The position numbers and the translations under genes were made by a program. The notes beneath the pieces are model-generated. The model did no database searches. It worked only from the letters and a program-made list of their open reading frames with translations, and was not told the DNA's origin. From contig JADJTE010000002.1 in the NCBI GenBank assembly GCA_016711295.1, positions 496,001 to 560,000 of the forward strand: a DNA stretch of 64,000 nucleotides, in the 5' to 3' direction. This stretch comes from Sphingobacteriales bacterium (GTDB taxonomy: Bacteria > Bacteroidota > Bacteroidia > Chitinophagales > UBA2359). This document shows positions 31,691 through 41,514 of the stretch, piece by piece (position 1 is the first letter of the stretch; each line of letters begins with the position of its first letter).

Positions 31691-31732
31691 TCTCACCGCT
31701 TTGCAAATGTGCAAGGCGGTGAGATTTTTTTT
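31691..31732 (+). terminator. Intrinsic terminator of the beta-propeller gene
   Basis: A 14-bp stem with one G-U pair (31691-31704 with 31711-31724) is followed by eight T's, 33 bp after the stop. Confidence 0.9.
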
Positions 31733-31756
31733 GCGAATAGAGCAAGGAGATGCTAT

Positions 31757-31864
31757 TGGTCTGTGTTTTAAATTTCGGGAACAAATTTTGGTCAATGCTG
31801 CTTTGTACAAGGGCGCAAGCAAGACGCTCCCGTTACTTTTTTACTCAAAATGAAAAACCAAACC
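31757..31864. repeat. Dispersed repeat copy
   Basis: Same ~105-bp unit as at 28541, 32012 and 33494: GGTCTGTGTTTTAAATTTCG, then CAATGCTGCTTTG, AAGGGCGC, CTCCCGTTAC and ACTCAAAAT. The following tandem array begins directly at its end. Confidence 0.8.
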
Positions 31865-32011
31865 ATTAGTGGTTAGTGGTTAGTGGTTAGTGGTTAGTGG
31901 TTAGTGGTTAGTGATTAGTGGTTAGTGATTAGTGATTAGTGGTTAGTGGTTAGTGGTTAGTGATTAGTGATTAGTGGTTAGTGATTAGTGGTTAGTGATT
32001 AGTGATTAGTG
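31865..32011. repeat. Heptanucleotide tandem array, 21 units
   Basis: Exactly 147 bp of RTTAGTG units, where R is A or G. By unit the first base reads A GGGGGG A G AA GGG AA G A G AA. There are no other substitutions and no partial units. It lies between two copies of the dispersed repeat. Confidence 0.95.
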
Positions 32012-32600
32012 GTCTGTGTTTTAAATTTCGGGAACAAATTTTGGTCAATGCTGCTTTGTTCAAGGTACAAGGGCGCGAGCCAGATGCTCCCGTTACTTTT
32101 TCTACTCAAAATGAGAAACCACAAATAGAAAGACCGTTTTCTAAGCCCCTTCGGGGCGACATGCTAATAGAAAATAAAGGCGGCATAGCCACAAAAGCCC
32201 CTTCGGGGCGACATGCTAATAGAAAATAAAGACGATATAGCTACAAAAGCCCCGTAGGGGTGATATCCTAATGGTCTGTGCTATAAATTGTAGCAAGGGC
32301 GCAAGCCAGATGCTCCCGTTACTTTTTCTACTCAAAATGAGAAACCACAAATAGAAAGACCGTTTTCTAAGCTCCTTCGGGGCGACATCCTAATAGAAAA
32401 TAAAAGCGGCATAGCCACAAAAGCCCCTTCGGGGCGACATGCTAATAGAAAATAAAGACGATATAGCTACAAAAGCCCCGTAGGGGTGATATCCTAATGG
32501 TCTGTGCTATAAATTGTAGCAAGGGCGCGAGCCAGATGCTCCCGTTACTTTTCCTACTCAAAACTGAAAAATCAAACCACTATTTCAGACACTTGCTTTC
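32012..32600. repeat. 226-bp tandem repeat with hairpin units (2.3 copies)
   Basis: After a dispersed-repeat head (32012-32070), a 226-bp unit runs 32071-32296 and 32297-32522, with a partial third from 32523. Each unit holds three ~52-bp sub-units built on AGCCCCTTCGGGGCGACAT or AGCCCCGTAGGGGTGATAT hairpins. No ORF of substance. Confidence 0.85.
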
Positions 32601-32700
32601 ATTTGTCTGTTAGCATTTGAATTGCCACCCATAAAATACCCAAGATTTTGCCCTGCTATAAGGCACATATTTTCTACTCAGTAGCTCGCCCTTGCTACTG

Positions 32701-33441
32701 CTAAGGTTGGCGGCGGTGCAGTTCGGGCAATAGCAGCCCTAAACCCGCGCCTACCAGATAGCCTACCAATACGTCAGAGGTGAAATGTTTGCCGCCTCGC
32801 ACTCGAAGATAAGCCGTCGCTAAGGGCAGCAATGCCGCTGCCGTCCAAACGTAGGGGCGGGCAGGCGAATCGGGGTTGTAATCGCTATACATCTTGGCAG
32901 TCATGAACGAAGCGGCTGCCGTCATAGAGGTATGCCCCGAAAAAAACGAAGCAGTAGCATCGTGGTCGCTGCGCTGCGATAGTGACAATTGGGTATTGTA
33001 GGTATAGGGGCGCGGTCGTTGGACTATATTTTTGGTCAGGCTCGTCAAGGCAGCCGTCAGCAAATAAGTCTCGGCAGTAATGGCGGCTACTGTGCCTGCG
33101 TCGCGGCGCACTTTGGGGTCTATCAGCAGCAGCAAGGGCAATGCTCCTGAACTATATAATAGTACATCGCTCACCTTTTGGGCTTTGGGCGACCAATAAT
33201 GCGCCGACCACCGGTCGAAACGAGGTATTTGCTGGACGGATAAAGCGGCGAGGTCGGATTCGGTAAGCGAGGGTTTGTGTTTGTCTAAATAGAAAGCCAC
33301 CCCCATAGTACCCAAACCTGCCCCTGTTAGAGGCGCATCTAAGCCCCAACTCAATACATAAGGCGATGATGTGGTAGTTCCTTGTCCCCGCATTACCAAC
33401 AAGGGCAATAGCAAGAGTAAAAAGATTGTGCTGTGTTTCAT
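32701..33441 (-). CDS. PAP2-family membrane phosphatase
   Basis: Integral-membrane phosphatidic-acid-phosphatase-type enzyme. After a signal-like N-terminus it carries the three catalytic motifs: KNIVQRPRP (K-x6-RP), FFSGHTS (SGH) and RVRGGKHFTSD (R-x5-H-x3-D). It has about five hydrophobic helices and 246 residues. The likely role is dephosphorylation of undecaprenyl-PP, phosphatidate or lipid A; the sequence does not decide. It is flanked by dispersed repeats on both sides. No frameshift. Confidence 0.9.
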   Translation of the reverse strand: MKHSTIFLLLLLPLLVMRGQGTTTSSPYVLSWGLDAPLTGAGLGTMGVAFYLDKHKPSLTESDLAALSVQQIPRFDRWSAHYWSPKAQKVSDVLLYSSGALPLLLLIDPKVRRDAGTVAAITAETYLLTAALTSLTKNIVQRPRPYTYNTQLSLSQRSDHDATASFFSGHTSMTAAASFMTAKMYSDYNPDSPARPYVWTAAALLPLATAYLRVRGGKHFTSDVLVGYLVGAGLGLLLPELHRRQP

Positions 33442-33493
33442 GCGTATTATGGGTTATTGGAGTAGCGTTCCAAAGGTTTGATTGCCTGCTAAT

Positions 33494-33606
33494 GGTCTGT
33501 GTTTTAAATTTCGGTAATAAATTTTGGTCAATGCTGCTTTGTACAAGGGCGCGAACAAGATGCTTCCATTATTTTTTTACTCAAAATTAGAAAACCGAAC
33601 CACTAA
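33494..33606. repeat. Dispersed repeat copy
   Basis: Another copy of the unit at 31757 (GGTCTGTGTTTTAAATTTCG start, ACTCAAAATTAGAAAACCG end), between the PAP2 start and the nnrDE stop. Confidence 0.8.
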
Positions 33607-33657
33607 TTTTCATTTCAAATCATCAAAATTGGACAGATGGAACGGTATGTATTGTCC

Positions 33658-35181
33658 TTAGCGAATCAAATCCGATGCTAACAAATAGCTATTTTCTGAT
33701 GCTTTCAGGGCTTTATCGCCCGCTTGCCCGTGTCTATAAACGGCAGTCAGTAGGGCTTGCTTGGGAGTATAACCTTGTGCGCAGTAGGCAGCGACCATAC
33801 CCGTTAGCACATCGCCGCTACCGCCCGTCGCCATAGCGGGATTGCCCGTCGAGTTGAAAAATACCGTTCCGTTGGGGCAGGCTACTGCGGTATGCGCTCC
33901 TTTGAGGGCAATATAGCATTGCCATTCTTGAGCTAAGTAGCGTAGTTTTTCCAAGCGTTCAAAATGATTTTTGGTCGTACCTGCTAAACGTTCAAACTCT
34001 TTGGGGTGTGGGGTCAATATGCTATTGAGTGGCAATAGGTTTTGCCAATGATGAGCGGCTATGAGGTTCAGCGCATCGGCATCAAAAATCCATGTTGTTG
34101 CTTGGGCAGCGGTTTGGGCATATCGTAGTATGTCATACAGCATAAGGGCTGTATCGGGGTGTTGCCCAAGCCCTACGCCTATCGCCACGGCGCGATAGAC
34201 CGATAAGTCGCGGGGAAGTTGGCTTAGGTAGTCCTTGTCGCGGGCATCGGATAGGGTCATAGCTTCTGGTGCAGCGGTTTGCAAGACGCTATAACCGCAT
34301 TGTGGGACGCAAGCAGTGGTCAGCCCTGCGCCGTGTTGCATTGCCGCGCGGGTAGCTAATACCGCGGCACCTATTTTGCCCTTGCTGCCGCCTATTATCA
34401 AGGCATGCCCGCGCGTGCCTTTGTGGGCAAATTTATTGTCGAGGGGCGATATGTTTATTGGGGTCGTTTCGTCGGGATAAAGTAGCGGGTCGCGGTCGAG
34501 GTAGTAGTAGGGGGTATCGGCTTGTTCTATGGCTTGCGGGTGCAATTGTATAGGTATGCAGTGCCATTGTCCTACATACGAATAGGTATCGGGCAGTAGC
34601 AGGGCTAATTTGGGCAATTCAAAAGTAGCGGTATGCGTAGCTCGTACTATATAAGGGCTATCCGTATTGCGGTCGGTATATAAGCCTGACGGTAAGTCTA
34701 TTGCCAATATTGGTCCTGTGTGTTGGTTGATTCTCATTACCACTTGGGCATATAAGCCGCTCAAAGGGCGGTTTAGTCCCGACCCGAACAATGCGTCTAT
34801 CAATAAGGTATGAGGTGGCGCGTCGAGGGTTTGTGCTAATTGTTCGGCTTGGCGCACTATTGCGAATGGTATTTGGCTATACCGCGTCAGGCGTTGCCGA
34901 TTGCGTTCAAAATCGGGAGTGGGCGTATTGCCGTTGTCTATCACCACCACGCGCACATCATAACGGTGTTGGTACAGCAAACGCGCTACGCACAAGCCGT
35001 CGCCACCATTATTGCCCGTGCCGCATATTACCAACACGCAGCGCGGTGCTGCATATAAGCCCTGCAACCAATGCGTCCAAGCTACCGATGCGCGTTCCAT
35101 CAAATCGTCCGGGGCAATAGGGTCGTGCGCAATGGTATAGGCATCGAGGGCACGTATTTGTTCGGCATTTAAGATTTTCAT
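33658..35181 (-). CDS. nnrDE: Bifunctional NAD(P)H-hydrate epimerase / ADP-dependent dehydratase
   Basis: Repairs hydrated NADH/NADPH. At 507 residues it matches the fused form. The N-terminal YjeF_N epimerase domain (1 to ~215) shows CGTGNNGGDGLCVARLL and LIDALFGSGLNRPL. The C-terminal ribokinase-like dehydratase (~235-500) shows GGSKGKIGAAVLATRAA, LTPHPKEFERL and the NPAMATGGSGDVLTGMVAA nucleotide site. Frame-intact. It lies 35 bp downstream of the YVTN/SPOR gene's stop on the same strand, so it may share its transcript. Confidence 0.95.
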   Translation of the reverse strand: MKILNAEQIRALDAYTIAHDPIAPDDLMERASVAWTHWLQGLYAAPRCVLVICGTGNNGGDGLCVARLLYQHRYDVRVVVIDNGNTPTPDFERNRQRLTRYSQIPFAIVRQAEQLAQTLDAPPHTLLIDALFGSGLNRPLSGLYAQVVMRINQHTGPILAIDLPSGLYTDRNTDSPYIVRATHTATFELPKLALLLPDTYSYVGQWHCIPIQLHPQAIEQADTPYYYLDRDPLLYPDETTPINISPLDNKFAHKGTRGHALIIGGSKGKIGAAVLATRAAMQHGAGLTTACVPQCGYSVLQTAAPEAMTLSDARDKDYLSQLPRDLSVYRAVAIGVGLGQHPDTALMLYDILRYAQTAAQATTWIFDADALNLIAAHHWQNLLPLNSILTPHPKEFERLAGTTKNHFERLEKLRYLAQEWQCYIALKGAHTAVACPNGTVFFNSTGNPAMATGGSGDVLTGMVAAYCAQGYTPKQALLTAVYRHGQAGDKALKASENSYLLASDLIR

Positions 35182-35215
35182 CGGCAGCGCGAGTTAGGAG
35201 GGTAGGGGGCATTGC

Positions 35216-37097
35216 TTAGTAGAGCAAAATCCAGGCATCGGGGTAGATGCAACGTATATCGGGTAGTGCTTTTTCGGCAGCAGTGCGCTGGGCATAATTG
35301 CTGGTGGTCAAGCGGTATCTACCCGTTTTGGCATCGGTCAATAGATTAGGACTAATGCCATTAGCTTTGGCTTTGGTTATATGGTCGGGTATTTTATATT
35401 TGGTTTGTTCGGTAAAACTTGCTATGATGATATGGTATGTTTTGCCCGAATCTGGCGGGGTAGTTTTGGGTGCAGGCGGGTCGAAATAAGACCAGAACGC
35501 CTTGCTGACACGGCTAAACAAACCATCCGGAGCATTCATATCGATTTTTGTAGGAGCTGCGGGTATGGTTGGCGGTATTGTTTGGGTGGGTATGGGCTTG
35601 GTGCTGATAGCCATTTTTTCAACTGCTTTGTTATTATTTGCCGAAGGCGGCGTACTGAGAGTGGTATTGGGCGTTTTATCGTTGGATTTGGTAGGCTTAT
35701 GCTTGGTGTGGATAGTTGTTTTATCGCGTTTAGCTGCTGCGAGGGTATTGGCGGGCGATATTTGTCCTAAGCGGCGGTCGTGGTATACGGCAATAGACCC
35801 CGAATAGCAAGCCACCCACACATTATTGGTCATATCATCGAAAGTAATGCCGATGGGGTGTAGCGGTGTTTTAATTTTTTGCAAGACATTCAGGTCGGCG
35901 GCAGCTATTTTGCTCATATTGCCATCATTATAATTGACCACATATAAATATTGCCCATCGCCCGACAAAACCATGCTGCGGGGTGCTCTGCCGCTGCGCG
36001 TTTTGGCGACGAGGCTGCGTGTATTTAGGTCTATTTTGCCTACCTTGCCTTCGTTGTTAAACGTAGCATATAAATAACGACCATCGGGCGACAAACACAA
36101 ATGGCGCGGTGTTATACCTATATCTCGGATACGCGCTACGCTAAAATCGCGCAAATTGAGGACAGCAATGCTCGAACCACCCATTATGGCAATATAGGCG
36201 TACCGCGAAGCAGCATCGACCACAATGCCGCGTGGGTGCGACCCTACGGGTACGCGCTTTATTTCTTTATTGGTTGTTATATCTACAATACTAACATCAC
36301 CGCTACACCAATTCGATACCAACACATAGCGGTCGTCGGGCGTTGTCGCGACGTATTTGGGTACGCTACCTACTTCTATCACTTGTTCGATATGGTAAGA
36401 ATCGGTATTGATGCGATATAAAAAACTATTGTCGTATCGCGATGAAGTGGGGCAGTTATCGCCCAAATCTTGGCTATATCCATCGCCATACATGCGATAA
36501 TTCGATACCCAAGCGTAGTGCCCTGCGTGCGAAAAAGCCACTTCTACGGGTGCGCCTTTGTAGTTGCCCTTAGTATTTTTGATGCCATAATCCGATAATT
36601 TAACCTCGTCTCTGATGGTTTTGAGTAGGGTAAAATCGCGGTTAAAAACAGATATGGTATGATTATACATCATGTTTTGGGCAAAAAAACGCCCATCGCC
36701 GCTATGCACTACCGATTTGGGCGAGAGGCTGCCCGTCAGGTTGCGGACCCGCACGAGTGAGGTATCGCGATTGACAAACGGTGCAGTTTGCTTGTCTGTC
36801 TTAGCGGCTTTATTGTCCGCTGGGGTTATTTTTTTTGGGGCTGCTGTGGCGGTGCTATGATTAGGACTTGATGCCGGTTTTGCAGCGGTTTTGGTCTTTG
36901 TTGTGGTGTTTGGTGCCGGTTTTTCAGCAATAGTTTTATCTTTTGCAGCGTTGTTTTTTTGTGTTGGGGCTACCTTGGTGGTAGTGGGTTTGGGGGGCGA
37001 GTTGGGGCGTAGGTGGCGATGCAGTTTGCTGTGCTATGAGGCAAACGCTCGATAGCCAGCTAACAGATATCGCCTTGATAAGAGCAAGACAATTCAT
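35216..37097 (-). CDS. Secreted YVTN-type beta-propeller protein with C-terminal SPOR domain
   Basis: The start is ATG 37097 with a signal peptide (MNCLALIKAISVSWLSSVC). A C6 run near 36992-36997 breaks the frame; past it, the Lys/Thr/Ala/Pro-rich linker leads into the long frame. Then comes a seven-bladed YVTN/YncE-like propeller (VSNWCSGDVSIVDI, VPVGSHPRGIVVD, LCLSPDGRYLYAT) at ~170-430 residues. A second low-complexity linker ends in a ~75-residue SPOR domain (YHIIIASFTEQ to WILLY). SPOR binds denuded peptidoglycan, so the protein is probably periplasmic and wall-associated. It follows the DUF3822 gene by 15 bp. Confidence 0.8.
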
Positions 37098-37112
37098 CGA
37101 GTAGTGCGAGTT

Positions 37113-37979
37113 TTAACGGGTAGCCAATAGGTTATAATGACTATTGGGCGGCAAAATATCGGCTTCGGAGCAATAGCGCAGGTCGGCGGGGCGTTTGCCC
37201 AATTGCAGCGCAGCCATATAACGTTGCGAGAGTTTATAATGTGGATAATCGGCGTTTATGTCGCCTGTCATAACGATATGGTCTTGGGCGGGGTTGATAC
37301 CACTTTTTTGGGCGGCATTGAGGGCATAATATAATAGGTCGGTAGGCGAATCAATATAATTACTCGTCATCAATTGCAATGATTTGTCGGCGAGAGCTAC
37401 GAGGTCGATATGGTGTTTTTGGACATTGATGTGTAAGAGGCGACTACTTGCCGTACCGTTGTTGTCGGCAGCTATTTGGCGCAGCAAAGTGGTATGGCTG
37501 TGGTATAGCTGAAACATAACGAGGTTTTTTTCTAACACATCGAGCAAGTAATAATCTACGGCATATATGAGATATGCACGTACCGATTCGAGGTAATCAC
37601 TATGGAGTTTGCCGCTGCTTTCGCTGGGGTGGTTCAGAGAGAAATATTTTTCTGCCTTGCTACTATCATAGTATTTTTCGGGCACTACGGTATAGGGGGC
37701 GGCATTAATCGCCACATTGATACGGCTAAAACCCGCCCTAAGTAGCTCTTCTTGCTCAAAAAAATCATTGACCGACAATTTATAGGTAAAAAAATTACCC
37801 ACATCAGCCAATCGGAACGATTTGAGCAGTATGACCATATTGTCGGCGGTATTGGTGACGGCATAGGATATTTCATCTTTGCCTATGTAAAGCGATAAGT
37901 CGTATTGGGCAGTTTGTTGACGGTCGAACAATTTATGTTTGACGTTGTGGTGCAACTGTATAGGGTTCATATTTGGCAA
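37113..37979 (-). CDS. DUF3822 family protein
   Basis: A 288-residue protein of a Bacteroidota-typical family (DUF3822). It resembles a degenerate actin/ASKHA-like fold: beta-rich start (YDLSLYIGKDEISYAV), centre (LLHINVQKHHIDLVAL) and a final IVMTGDINAD. The family is often encoded with core housekeeping genes, but its function is not known to me. It is first of a three-gene minus-strand run with the propeller/SPOR and nnrDE genes. Frame-intact. Confidence 0.8.
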   Translation of the reverse strand: MPNMNPIQLHHNVKHKLFDRQQTAQYDLSLYIGKDEISYAVTNTADNMVILLKSFRLADVGNFFTYKLSVNDFFEQEELLRAGFSRINVAINAAPYTVVPEKYYDSSKAEKYFSLNHPSESSGKLHSDYLESVRAYLIYAVDYYLLDVLEKNLVMFQLYHSHTTLLRQIAADNNGTASSRLLHINVQKHHIDLVALADKSLQLMTSNYIDSPTDLLYYALNAAQKSGINPAQDHIVMTGDINADYPHYKLSQRYMAALQLGKRPADLRYCSEADILPPNSHYNLLATR

Positions 37980-38353
37980 TATAAAAGTCTTTTTTAAAGC
38001 TAAGACGATAAAACGAATGGCGCAAAAATAGCTAATTTAACCCAAGTATAAACGCATAAAGGCATTATTTTTTGTACTTAGCCGCTCTATGCTATGCAAC
38101 AGCGGCAAAAGTAATATTAGTTGAGTGCGGTTGATGCCTTGATGTTGTATGATATGAAATTGTCCCAATTTTTTAAGCCACTCTAATTCTGTACTAAATA
38201 TGCGCATTACCGCTTGAAAGAAATATGCTTTTTTGCAGGACGCGCTTGATTGGCGAAAAACTTTGCTGGGGATAATGCTAAAAAATACCAAACCGCCCTA
38301 CACGTTGCGTCAGCGGCGTGGAGGGCGGTTTATGCAATTATTTTGGGCAGGAG
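37980..38353. other. Intergenic region with a terminator at its end
   Basis: No credible gene. A minus-strand 84-codon frame at 38037-38291 would have to start with TTG inside the terminator stem, so I do not call it. Confidence 0.6.
38291..38330 (-). terminator. Intrinsic terminator of the DUF5916 gene
   Basis: A 14-bp stem with one mismatch (38291-38304 with 38317-38330) is followed on the minus strand by a T-rich GGTATTTTTT run, 24 bp after the stop. Confidence 0.85.
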
Positions 38354-40914
38354 CTATGCTCTTTTTCGGAACATTAGCGCGTCAATAAAATACAGTATGC
38401 GTAGCGATATGCTTTGGGTCTGAGGTGCATCGAAAGTGCGCCCTACATGCTTAAAATAATTGTCGGACGATAGGCTACCATAGTGGGTGCTTCCTGCTAC
38501 TTCGTAGGGATAAGCCGATTGTTTCCAAACCAAACTCAACTCGCTGCCTGGTGCAAATTGCCAAGTATAGGCAATATCGACTGTGAAGGCAGTAAAGGCT
38601 GCATTGCGTTCGTAGTCAGTGGTTTCGGGGTTGGGGCTGATATAGCCGTCGTCTTGTAGCTCGTGGTACGAATTATATAGTATGCGCGTCCAATAGTGGC
38701 GGGCGCGGGCACGCAAAGCCATACGGTTGCTGAACAAATATTGTGCGTCTATCAATGCCACTACCTCATCCTGCTTGCGTTTGCCGTAGATGACGTGATG
38801 ATTATTATTGTCGTCGTCGTAGTTAGTGGCATAGCCCAAATTGATGGGGCTATAATAATACGATATGTTGGCAAGAAAAAACAGTCGGTCGCTGGGTCTG
38901 AAACGGGGGCTAAACCCTACCCAATAACCTTTGCCGCCCCATAGTGGGTCGAGGGCAAAACCAATATTGGCATCGTAGGCAATGGGCTTGCGGTAGTCGG
39001 TCGATATCCACCAATCGGATTCGTAGTGTTGCGAGGTGCGTGAGTATCTGTCGTCGTAGCGCGGTTCGAAATAATCGTTTCCTTGTACGGGGGTGATGCT
39101 GATATAGCCGCCAGTGGCAAAGAAGTTTTTAAAAATAAATCTAGCATCGGTATTTATTACAAAATTTTGAAATGAAACGGGTTTATATAATAAAGAATGA
39201 GTGAGGTTGAGATTCGCAAAAACGCGGTTTACATTGCCAAAGCCTTTAAAATTATTATAACTTGCATAAAGGTTATTGCTAATTTCATTAGGGCTAAACA
39301 AAATGCCCAAATCATTGGGATTATATCGGTCGCTTTCTACATTTTGCCACCAGCCATATCGCCAGGTACCGCTTGTTTTTTCGGCATTGAGGGTATATTT
39401 GAAGCCTCTATCTATTTGTCCTTCTTGAAACAATTGGCTGAGGGTAGTATTGCCATTGAGGGCGTATTTATTTTTTTTATCGGCAAATCTGAATGTCAGG
39501 GCTGTGACGTTGGCATCGCGCCAATGCCCTTCACGCATGGTATTGGCATTAGATAGGCTCACGAACCCACCGTTTTTGATGGTTTGGTCTAATACTACTA
39601 CGTTATAATTGGTCATAGGGGCTGTTTCTATCTGTCGCTCGCCGCCGTCGGCTTGGGCTATGGTAGCGTGCGTAGGTCCTGTAATGGCATTAAATACCCC
39701 GATGCCCAATTTAGACGCGGTGCGCCCCGATACTTTAAAAGCATTATATAGTGGTGTTTCGGTGGGGTTTTCTATAATTGCTTCGTTGGTATTTAGGCTA
39801 TTGCCTACCGCCCAATAGCCGATGGGTCTGCCGCCTACGCGCCGCGAGTAGAATAGGTTTCCCTTGTTAAATAGCTCAATGCCTTCGGTAAAAAACGGTC
39901 GATTTTCGTTAAACTGTATTTCGTAGGGCGATAATTTGGGGATTAAATCGTCGTAGCGCACCTGCCCAAAGTCGGGTATCAAAATCATATCTAAGGTAAA
40001 AGCCTTGCTGATGCCGTATTTCAAATCCATGCCTCCTTTGAACGAATAAACCTCGCTATTGGCTTCGGGATTTTTTTTGTCGCGGTACATTTGGGCATAA
40101 GCCGACGCATAAGGCGTGAGCGACAATCGCAGTGGAGGCTTGATGCCTTGTAGGTTGGTGAGGTTGCCAAACTGTATGGCATAGCCGTTTTTGTTGGGGT
40201 CAAATCCGTTCCAACTGCTCAGTTCTCGCAGGCGGCGTATCGAACGCACAAAACTAAGCCCCCAAGTTTGGTTGGGTTGGTCGGAGAAGCGCAGTGCCGA
40301 GTACGGAATGCGCATTTCGGCAATCCAACCCTTGTCTGTAATTTGACGGCACTTTGCCAAACGGCATTCCACGAATTGTCTTCGTTGTCGATGCTATTGC
40401 GCCAATCGCTTTGTACGCCTGATGCTGTAACCGAAAATCCGAAGGCATTTTGGTCGTCGTTATAGGTGTCAAATTCGGCGGCTATCCAGTCGGCGTTGAG
40501 GTCGCCATACGAATCGCGCAGCCCCAATTGGCGCATGATGCTGTCGGGTTGGGTATCGTAGAGGTAGGCTCCCACATAGATAGCTTCGTCGTCATATATC
40601 ACGCGAATGGTAGCGGCTTGTGCTGACGAGTCGCCGACGGTGGGCGCATACGTAATAAACTGGTCGGCAACGGGGGCTTGTTGCCACACAGGTTCGTCTA
40701 ACAGCCCATCTATTTTGGGAGCAGCCGAGGTTTTGAATGCCGCAAGACTGCGTTGTTCGTCAATGGCAGCACACAACAGAGTGAGGCTTGGCATTCCGAA
40801 ACTCAATAATAGCCAAATATAACGGGATAGTCGGCTGATGGTTGATAAAAAATTAGTGCTTATCATGGCGGTAAAGGTGTGATGTATGGGCGGTATAGTT
40901 TTGAAATTAGCCAT
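38354..40914 (-). CDS. DUF5916 outer-membrane-type protein with N-terminal CBM9-like domain (frameshifted)
   Basis: About 850 residues in two frames joined near 40345. A signal anchor from an inner Met at 40866 (ISRLSRYIWLLLSFG) is followed by a CBM9-like beta-sandwich (APKIDGLLDEPVWQQAP, IRVIYDDEAIYVGAYLYD, NAFGFSVTASG). The second part is DUF5916: WIAEMRIPYSALRF, WGLSFVRSIRRL and an Arg/Tyr/Asp-rich beta-barrel-like C-terminus that ends in RILYFIDALMFRKRA. Such proteins are predicted outer-membrane proteins of unknown role. The last-residue pattern suits a barrel. The split is a one-base indel. Confidence 0.8.
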
Positions 40915-41514
40915 AAATAAGCCACCAACTTTTTACAAGCATCGATTACCTAATGGCATAACTGCGCGGTAAATGTCGCAGTTTTGTCTCTTTTTGCTAT
41001 AAAAAAGCGCGTTAAGGTTTGTTAATGCTATGCAGTTTTAACACATGCCAATTGTCAGGTCGATTAGACGAGGTATTTTTAACAGAAAAAATGAGAAAAA
41101 GGTTACTACTTTGCAGCATTGCTGCAGGTTTTAGTGCCTTAGCTATTAAGTGCCATGCCCTTTGAGGAGCGAAAAAAACAGCAGGTCACACACTTTTTTG
41201 AAATTTTTTTTTAATTGATACTTTTCAGGCATAATCCCTTTTAAACACTATACTAAACTACTGAAAACAAGTGCAAAACATAATAGGAAAAACCTAAAAT
41301 TGTTTGCTTTTTTATCCTTAGAACAAGCAATTTTGAATGATAAAACTATGACAATCTCAAAAAATAGATACAGGTAATAGTTATTTTCGTACTTTTGCGG
41401 TCACACACGGTATTTTTAGTGACAAAAAACGAGAATTGAGCCCCAGCCGTCACTACACACACCTATCAGGCATGGAGGCAATTTTTTATTCTATCATCGT
41501 AAAACGCACCGCGT
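40915..41514. other. 600-bp divergent intergenic region
   Basis: It separates the minus-strand DUF5916 gene from the plus-strand transglycosylase gene. AT-rich with A/T tracts. The only element I can support is a promoter-like TAnnTTTG at 41390-41397. Confidence 0.6.
41390..41397 (+). promoter_or_regulatory. Possible -7 element (TACTTTTG)
   Basis: It matches the Bacteroidota -7 consensus TAnnTTTG, 118 bp before the transglycosylase ATG. No clear -33 TTG lies at the right distance, so support is partial. Confidence 0.4.

Noticed and set aside
32142..32500. Regularly spaced repeats resembling a CRISPR array
   Set aside because: The spacers are themselves repeated, the units contain a CCCC/GGGG hairpin with variable loops, and no cas genes are nearby.
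38037..38291. 84-codon minus-strand ORF
   Set aside because: It would start with TTG inside a terminator stem and shows no recognisable features.
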